From: Perkinsus marinus ATCC 50983
Lineage: Eukaryota > Perkinsozoa > Perkinsida > Perkinsidae
Direction: 5' to 3'
Length of the DNA: 64,000 nucleotides
NCBI RefSeq assembly: GCF_000006405.1
Contig: NW_003203465.1
Coordinates: 25,992 to 89,991, forward strand
Below, piece after piece: positions 58,510-64,000 of this stretch (position 1 is the first letter of the stretch; the number at the start of each line of letters is the position of its first letter). The translations under genes and the position numbers were made by a program. Under the pieces are notes generated by a model that searched no databases, was not told the origin of the DNA, and was given only the letters and a program-made list of their open reading frames with translations.

Positions 58510-61257
58510 TCAGTCAATACTACTCGACGACTCACTATCGCTATTCGAAGCACTACTGCTACTAGAAGATGACGATACAGACTCCTCCTCTCCTCCTTGT
58601 GGGAACTCCTCCAACTGGTGTTGATCCTCAGCTACCCTCTGCTGGTGTTCTCTCTTCACATCAGCAGCTATACCCCCATCATTATCAACCTCCTCCTCCT
58701 CTTCTTCCTCCTCATCATCGACATCAGAAGCTCTGATATCCTCATCCCCCGATTCAAGATAGTCACCATCGCCTTCTACACTACCCTCAGAGGATGAGGA
58801 AGAAGAAGAAGATGATGCCATAGAACTCCCTAGAGCTGCCTCCGACTCAACACTTCTCGTCGGGGCCCTCTGCGTTCGCACTCTACTACTCTTCCTCAGC
58901 CCATTAGATAACGTACGACTACCCAATGCCTCAACTGATGCCACTGCCTCTCCCATGGTGGCCTGCTGTTCCTGATGGACGTGGCGACGCGCAAGGCGGG
59001 CTTCCCTAAAGCAGTGTTGAAGTAGGAATATATGTTCGCTTTACTCAGCTCAGCTCAGGAGTTCTCTCAACAGTTATTGGAATTCACATACGAATTCGGG
59101 TAGAAGTGTACAGAAACCAATGGGAATCTCCCTAAATTTCCTCCCAATTTTCACATTATCACCAACACATGTGGTTGACCATATGCATATTCTACCAGAC
59201 TGTGGCTTGAAACAGTAGTTTGAGTGATAATCAAAATCTAAGTCACTCACCGGCTAAGATTCTGCGACTCCCTCCTCGCACTCCTTGACCTTCCACCCGA
59301 CACGTGATCCTCTTCATCATCATCTTCTACCTCCTCAGGATGTTCACTACGTTTCAGCGCTCGGTTGATCTGCTGGTCAAAGGCCTGACAAAAAACACCC
59401 TCACCAGGGTTCGAACCCACGCCCCTCCGATTCAAAAAATCGCACAGCGCCGCCTACCACTCCGACAACCAAGACCCTAGATTCACCTTCGATGTATAAT
59501 CAACCCTCTTCCTCTCCCTCCTCCCCGGCGCTTGAGCCAATGCCTCTGCATATCTCGCGGCCGCCATTGCTTCCTGCTTCTCCTTCATCGCCAATCTCCT
59601 CCCCCTCCTCTCAGCCGCTTTAACCTCCTGATCGACGTGCTCAGCCAAGTCCTTCAAATTCCGCGCCAGAACCAACTGGTGACAATTCAAACAGCGTATC
59701 GGCCCTGATGTGCCCGTCAGAGGCCCCGAAGCAATCTGAGAGTTCACAAAGGAGTGGTATGACAACTTCTGCAGCAATAACCATACCATATCTTCCTGAA
59801 CTCTCTGAGGTTGACCTCCACACCCATACGAGCGTACACATCCTGCATGCATTAACCCATCACATTGCGGACAGTGCATAGGCGCCGCCTGACTCTGCTC
59901 CTTAGCTTTATTCGAAGACCGCTGCTTCGAATACTTACCTTCTGCAACTTCTTCACCTACAATTCTTTTTCACTGTAATTTGACACAACCAGCCAAGCAC
60001 TACCACAAACAACACAAAGATTCACTTGTCCATCATCATCCCTTTTCCTCTTCTTAGCACCTCCACCCTCCCGATGCCGATTCAGCTTTATATCAGTAAC
60101 CTTTCTATTCAGCTCTGATTTAATTCTCAGAATCTCATCCTCCAAGGACCCAGCTATAGCCGGCAGTAGAGCTCCCTCCCAAACTGCCAACTCCACTTCC
60201 CCGTTGCGGTCTTCCTTCCACACCCTTAGGCCCATCTCACTGTCCCTCACACACCACCACCTGACAGCGTCAGTCTGGTAAAATACGCACATGGTTAATG
60301 ACAATATTGAAATTCTGACAACATTTTAGAAGACCCAACCAGGTTCCTATATGAACTCCCATAATTAGTGAGAAAATTATAAATCTCAGTTGAGGAAAAC
60401 TGAGCATATTTATTCCCACACCGACAATCTCATTGCCGATCACTTACCACGCCTGATATGACATTCGCTCTAATGAAACGGTCTACCAACCACTCTACGC
60501 TACTATGAGGAAAATGAGGGTATAAAAGCATACACATGGTCAACTACCTGTGTCGACCACTACAAGAAAATCGAGAAATATTCATGGAAATAATTCTACT
60601 CCATTTCTACACTCCTACCCCAAATCCTATAAAAATTCTCATAACGTAATCCCTAAATTCAGCCGAGAAGATTGACTCTCTATTCTCAAACTATACAATT
60701 CTCCTGTGCCATTCGAACCCGTCTTCCTCGCCATCACTACCTCCTGCCCTTCACATCAAAGCCAACTACCCTGCCAGCTTCCCTCTGCCCTCTCAGCGGC
60801 ATATACGTCGAGATCGCCGTCGTTGACTCCACTGCATCAGTGTCAGCCGAGGACGCCACGAGGCAGCCCGGAATGTTGAATAGTAGCCCAAATACAAAGC
60901 GTATCTTAGGTCCAACCATGCAAGATTCAAATTAGGTCCGAATACCATCCTTACTATCCTCATTCGTTCCAATATGTTCCTCTGTGACCACATCACAAGC
61001 TGCTGAGGATCGTCAACCACCAGGCGCCCTTCTTCATCCGTAGGAAACTCCACACCAGCGACCGGTCGTATTCCCGCTAAGACTTCAGATTCAAAACCGT
61101 TCTCGAGGAAGAGCTTTCCGATCATTCGTTCAATCCGAGTAGATACCTCCACGTCCGTAGTAGTAGCCGCTGGATCTGTCATGATATCCATACCACTCCT
61201 TCTCCACTTCACAGCAGAACAGCTACTACATATAACTGGTTTGCCTAGAGGATGCAA
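58510..61257 (-). CDS. Cys-rich nuclear-type protein with acidic Ser tail
   Basis: Exons in order: a CW-like start (VICSSCSAVKWRRSGMD), then IERMIGKLFLENGFESEV, DPQQLVMWSQRNILERM, WWCVRDSEMGLRVWKED, DEILRIKSELNRKVTD and AKKRKRDDDG. A Cys/His block follows (HCPQCDGLMHAGC, then CLNCHQLVLARNLKDLAEH), then MKEKQEAMAAARYAEALA, RKRVDYTSKVNLGSWLS, INRALKRSEHPEEVEDDD, SSRVRTQRAPTRSVESE and a long acidic/Ser tail (SGDEDIRASDVDDEEEEE) ending SSSSID at 58510. The CxxC pairs suggest two zinc sites, and KKRKR is NLS-like. A chromatin or transcription role is inferred. The 5' end lies in or near the second gap. Introns at 60275-60425 and 59010-59195 carry introner-like copies. It may be two genes if the 60.8-61.26 kb exons are separate. 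Confidence 0.6.
59010..59195 (+). repeat. Introner-like element in Cys-rich gene intron
   Basis: Near-consensus copy: cagtgttgaagtaggaatat, gaattcgggtagaagtgtac, caacacatgtggttgaccat. It separates the acidic-tail exon from the INRALKRSE exon. Confidence 0.93.
60275..60425 (-). repeat. Introner-like element whose end is a splice acceptor
   Basis: The host gene is on the minus strand and its exon begins at 60274 (TDAVRWW). The intron ends gcgtattttaccag, the element right terminus. The left block is degenerate (ctcagttgaggaaaactg). Confidence 0.85.
60525..60690 (-). repeat. Introner-like element, diverged
   Basis: catacacatggtcaactacc and tgtgtcgaccactacaag at the right end; ttcagccgagaag near the left end. 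Confidence 0.75.
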
Positions 61258-61533
61258 ACACTTTAGTAGAATGTCCTTAACAAAGCCCTTCTATAATTTG
61301 CGAGTTGTAGAGGTCTTTGAAGAACCCCATGAAGCTCCACTGCGACAAAGGCAACTAACAGAACACGCTGAACTCAACCCAAAATCCGACATCATCACCA
61401 ACACCTACTACTACCACTACTACCTTCAGTCCTCTGCCAAATTCCGATATGAACATACACAAATACATAAAGTCCGTGCTGTACCAACACGCATCTCCAA
61501 TTCTCCTTGCTGAGATCTCCTATATCCCTCGGG

Positions 61534-61633
61534 NNNNNNNNNNNNNNNNNNNNNNNNNNNNNNNNNNNNNNNNNNNNNNNNNNNNNNNNNNNNNNNNNNN
61601 NNNNNNNNNNNNNNNNNNNNNNNNNNNNNNNNN
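61534..61633. other. Assembly gap of 100 N
   Basis: Exactly 100 N. A truncated introner-like copy begins immediately after it. Confidence 1.
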
Positions 61634-61639
61634 ACTAAA

Positions 61640-61735
61640 AAGTTAACATGTGTGAAAACTAACAAATTTCATCCCAGAATTTTCATATTGTCATCAACAC
61701 ATGTAGTTGACCATGTGCGTATTCTCATCACAACC
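61640..61735 (+). repeat. Introner-like element, left part lost in the gap
   Basis: It reads gtgaaaactaacaaatttc, then tcatcaacacatgtagttg and accatgtgcgtattctc. Confidence 0.88.
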
Positions 61736-61749
61736 CCCCACATCAACCT

Positions 61750-62586
61750 TACATACCATCATCATCCCCTTCCAAAGGCCGAGGGGTCCTATACGCTGGT
61801 GGGCAGTAATACATGTGCTCATTAAATGATAGTGTTGGTGGATGAAAATACCTCAATGAAAATTGCAAATCAGTACAGCGGAGCGATGCAAACCTCTTCT
61901 GAGATTCCCGCTGCTTCCTGTCCTCTTGTGGCTTCGACATACTGCTTCCTACAGGCACCGGTCTCGGAACTGATAATAATTACGAGATAAATTTCACCCA
62001 CAATTTCCCGAAAATTGCCCAATCTGTAAATACTGTTGATTTTCAGCGTGCTATTACTCCCAACACGGTGAATGACCTTTGCGTATGTGTAGGGCACCAT
62101 GCTCTTGATAACAATTTCGACAAAATTATGTTTGATTTCTGCAAATTTATTCCCGAATTTTTCCCATATATTTGACCAAATTCCCGAGCTCAGCTGTGGC
62201 ACTCTCCGACTCACTCTGGGCCCTCTTCAGAGGAGGTTGGCTCATCCAACCAACTGCAGGCAATGTCGGTGCTGCTTCCAATACCTCACCTCCACATCAT
62301 CACAACCCCAACCATGGACTATTCGACCCACCTGGTGGCCTCGAACAACAGTCCTACTCCTACTGCCAGCTGGTGAACTGTACCCGAATAGGGACCTAGT
62401 CATGGGCTGATGACCGCTGTAGCCTGGTGGGTAGTCGCTTCGTTGAGGAACTCCCTGAAATAGTAGAGATAAGATGACACCCGAGCTCAAGGAGCTTACC
62501 GGCTCCGTCATGAAGTGATACGTTGATCGAAATACGGACAAGTCCGGTACGGAAGTTCCCAAAGAGTAGTAGCTCCCAGACGCCAT
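61750..62586 (-). CDS. Possible flagellar microtubule-inner-protein-like gene
   Basis: The ATG at 62586 gives MASGSYYSLGTSVPDLSV, FRSTYHFMTEP, then a 45-nt intron (gtaagctcct...atttcag). Next come GVPQRSDYPPGYSGHQPM and TRSLFGYSSPAGSRSR. P-G-Y-x-G-H-x-P followed by a basic/aromatic stretch resembles the motif of FAM166/CIMIP2-type axonemal proteins. A 3' exon, about 61750-61960, reads SKPQEDRKQRESQKR and YYCPPAYRTPRPLEG. The intervening DNA (61965-62200) has AT-rich sequence resembling degraded element. The motif match is suggestive only, and the C-terminal end is uncertain. Confidence 0.5.
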
Positions 62587-62589
62587 GCT

Positions 62590-63800
62590 GCCAGTACTGA
62601 CAGGGAAATGTGGCCAAGGTGTGGTATGAATATTGATTAACACTGCACATGAACAGGTCGTGAAACCAGGGAAGCATCCAGGCACCTATAATGTTCCCGG
62701 GAAGGGGAATCATCCACGTATGGCTAGGAAGGCATTATTCCTCAACAAATCAGTTTCCCATGTCGATATCATCACATTAGGAACATTTTCCACCCTAGGA
62801 ACGTTGTCTCTCAATTTCTGAATGGGTCTCTGCTCTGAAACCAACAACTACAAGTTTGAAAACCACCACAACAGAAACCAAGCCTTCCTGCCTCCTTGAA
62901 CGGTGTGGTGAAGGGTACACCTTCATACCCGTCCACTGGATGAAATCGGGCAATGCGAACTCAAGGGGATTAATACATACCACTCGCCGAGGAATATGGA
63001 CTACTACCAGCATACTGACAGCATGCAGTCAAGGCATAGTAGTGTAGACCTCGAGGCTACCCCAGGAGGAGAGTATGCGGCTATTTAGGGCTAGAAAAAC
63101 GGGCAAGACTGATACCACTCCTCTCGGAATTTATATCACGTAATCGATGATAATCCTTGTATGAGATGATTACCTTACCCCATACAGCCGAACCCAGGAC
63201 GACTCGAGATGTGTCCAGGGAGCCTGCGAGGACCCATTACTCTACGAAGGGTATGAACACCACTAGCCGTATAGACTACTGATCTCCGTAATATTCAGTT
63301 GCCCTTTTTACGGTAGTAGTAGATCTGAGTTGATGATAGGACATCATACTCCCCCATACATTGGTAATGATCATGACAGCATTCAGAACCACAGAGGCAA
63401 CCCTACAGACCCTTCCAATGATGAGGTCAGCAAATCTATTTTCAAAGTAGACACACAAAAAGTTATTATAAATCTGTATTACATCTATATTAACAACCTG
63501 GCAAAACCGGTGAGGGACATTCCTTGACAGAAAACCTACAGGGCAATTTAGAAGACACCGTAGTTATACTACGGTGTATTCAAAACATCATTTTGGTGAC
63601 CTAATCGAGTTAGGAGAGTCCCTGCTGTTGTTGATAACGCCAAGCATAGAGATTGCAAAGGTCCAGATTACCCCAGTGCTGAGTATAAGCTCCTAGTGAA
63701 TACCATAACTATGCAGCATAATATCTACTACCACTAAATTGTGATGAAACTCAAGTACGATATTGGCACTGAGGAAACCGAGAGGACGACAATAGATCAT
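62590..63800. other. Intergenic, small hairpin, no firm gene
   Basis: A perfect 9-bp inverted repeat with a 5-nt loop lies at 63555-63577 (acaccgtag/ctacggtgt). Short frames on both strands at 62630-63050 are open, but none is convincing. Confidence 0.4.
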
Positions 63801-63804
63801 CAAC

Positions 63805-64000
63805 TTAATGCTTCTCCTCCTCCTTGGAAGCCTCCTCGAAGTCGCCTTCCACCTCAGGGACCTCAGCAGCAGCCTCCTCCACCTTAGCCTTCTGCTGGGC
63901 CTCTTGGGCGAGCCTCATCTGGTTGGCGATCTCCTTGAGCATAGCAACATTCTCAGGTCCGAGCTGAGGGATGATCTCAGGCATGAGCTCATCAACAGTC
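63805..64000 (-). CDS. Nascent polypeptide-associated complex beta subunit (BTF3), C-terminal part
   Basis: The frame runs off the window edge: VDELMPEIIPQLGPENV, then AMLKEIANQMRLAQEA, VEEAAAEVPEVEGDFEEA and SKEEEKH then stop at 63805-63807. The helix L-x-P-x-I-x-x-Q-L-G-x-E-x and the acidic end with V-P-x-V-x-x-x-F-E-E-A-S are those of NAC-beta/BTF3. NAC binds ribosomes and shields nascent chains from mistargeting. The strong preference for CTC, GAG and AAG codons, unlike neighbours, fits a highly expressed gene. The N-terminal NAC domain lies outside the window. Confidence 0.9.
   Translation of the reverse strand, partial: TVDELMPEIIPQLGPENVAMLKEIANQMRLAQEAQQKAKVEEAAAEVPEVEGDFEEASKEEEKH

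Noticed and set aside
59390-59475. Minus-strand tRNA suggested by a perfect B-box (ggttcgaaccc) and an A-box-like stretch
   Set aside because: The acceptor ends do not pair and the T-stem is poor. The sequence overlaps an intron boundary of the Cys-rich gene. At best it is a relic.

Overview
This window is nuclear DNA of a flagellated protist, most likely a perkinsid alveolate (Perkinsus or a close relative). The assignment is an inference. It rests on dense, tiny GT-AG introns (mostly 42-48 nt, some 24-33 nt), many short signal-peptide proteins rich in Thr/Ser, a radial-spoke gene (flagellum), an ERD2-type receptor, mitochondrial SAM50 and OMA1-like genes, and no bacterial features. Almost every real gene is broken into exons, so the models below were built by joining exons by eye, and exon ends marked approximate should be read that way. 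Two assembly gaps of exactly 100 N lie at 19566-19665 and 61534-61633.

Layout. 1-4.1 kb: intergenic DNA with two long hairpins and two small secreted-protein genes. 4.4-9.8 kb: a minus-strand block with a helical/coiled-coil protein, a 53-bp minisatellite, an unknown gene and a RING/TRAF zinc-finger gene packed 21 bp apart. 10.1-13 kb: a tandem family of small multi-TM proteins. 14.7-15.7 kb: an ERD2 (KDEL-receptor-like) gene. 16.5-18.1 kb: small genes including a Thr-rich secreted protein. 19.9-21.1 kb: an LRR gene running into the first gap. 22.4-27.7 kb: a long minus-strand gene made of about twenty short acidic modules with an F-G-x-E-E-G-E core joined by poly-Thr linkers. 28.4-31.5 kb: an unknown gene, a short 53-bp array and a frameshifted purple acid phosphatase copy. 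32.4-36.2 kb: an RCC1-repeat gene followed 4 bp later by an IQ-motif gene. 36.7-41 kb: an unknown gene with a tRNA-like sequence in its intron, a truncated SKI2/MTR4 helicase fragment and an SLC45/sucrose-type transporter. 42-47.2 kb: small genes, the intact purple acid phosphatase in inverted orientation, and the largest 53-bp array. 48.3-64 kb: OMA1-like M48 protease, SAM50, radial spoke protein 3, a Cys-rich nuclear-type protein, a possible flagellar protein, and the C-terminus of NAC-beta/BTF3 at the edge.

The most unusual feature is an interspersed element of about 160-190 bp, present in more than twenty copies in both orientations, mainly inside introns of otherwise tiny-intron genes. 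In some cases its end is the splice site itself. It behaves like an introner-type element. A second, shorter repeat family shares some of the same introns. The SAM50 gene also has an intron made almost entirely of a (TAC/GTA)n microsatellite.
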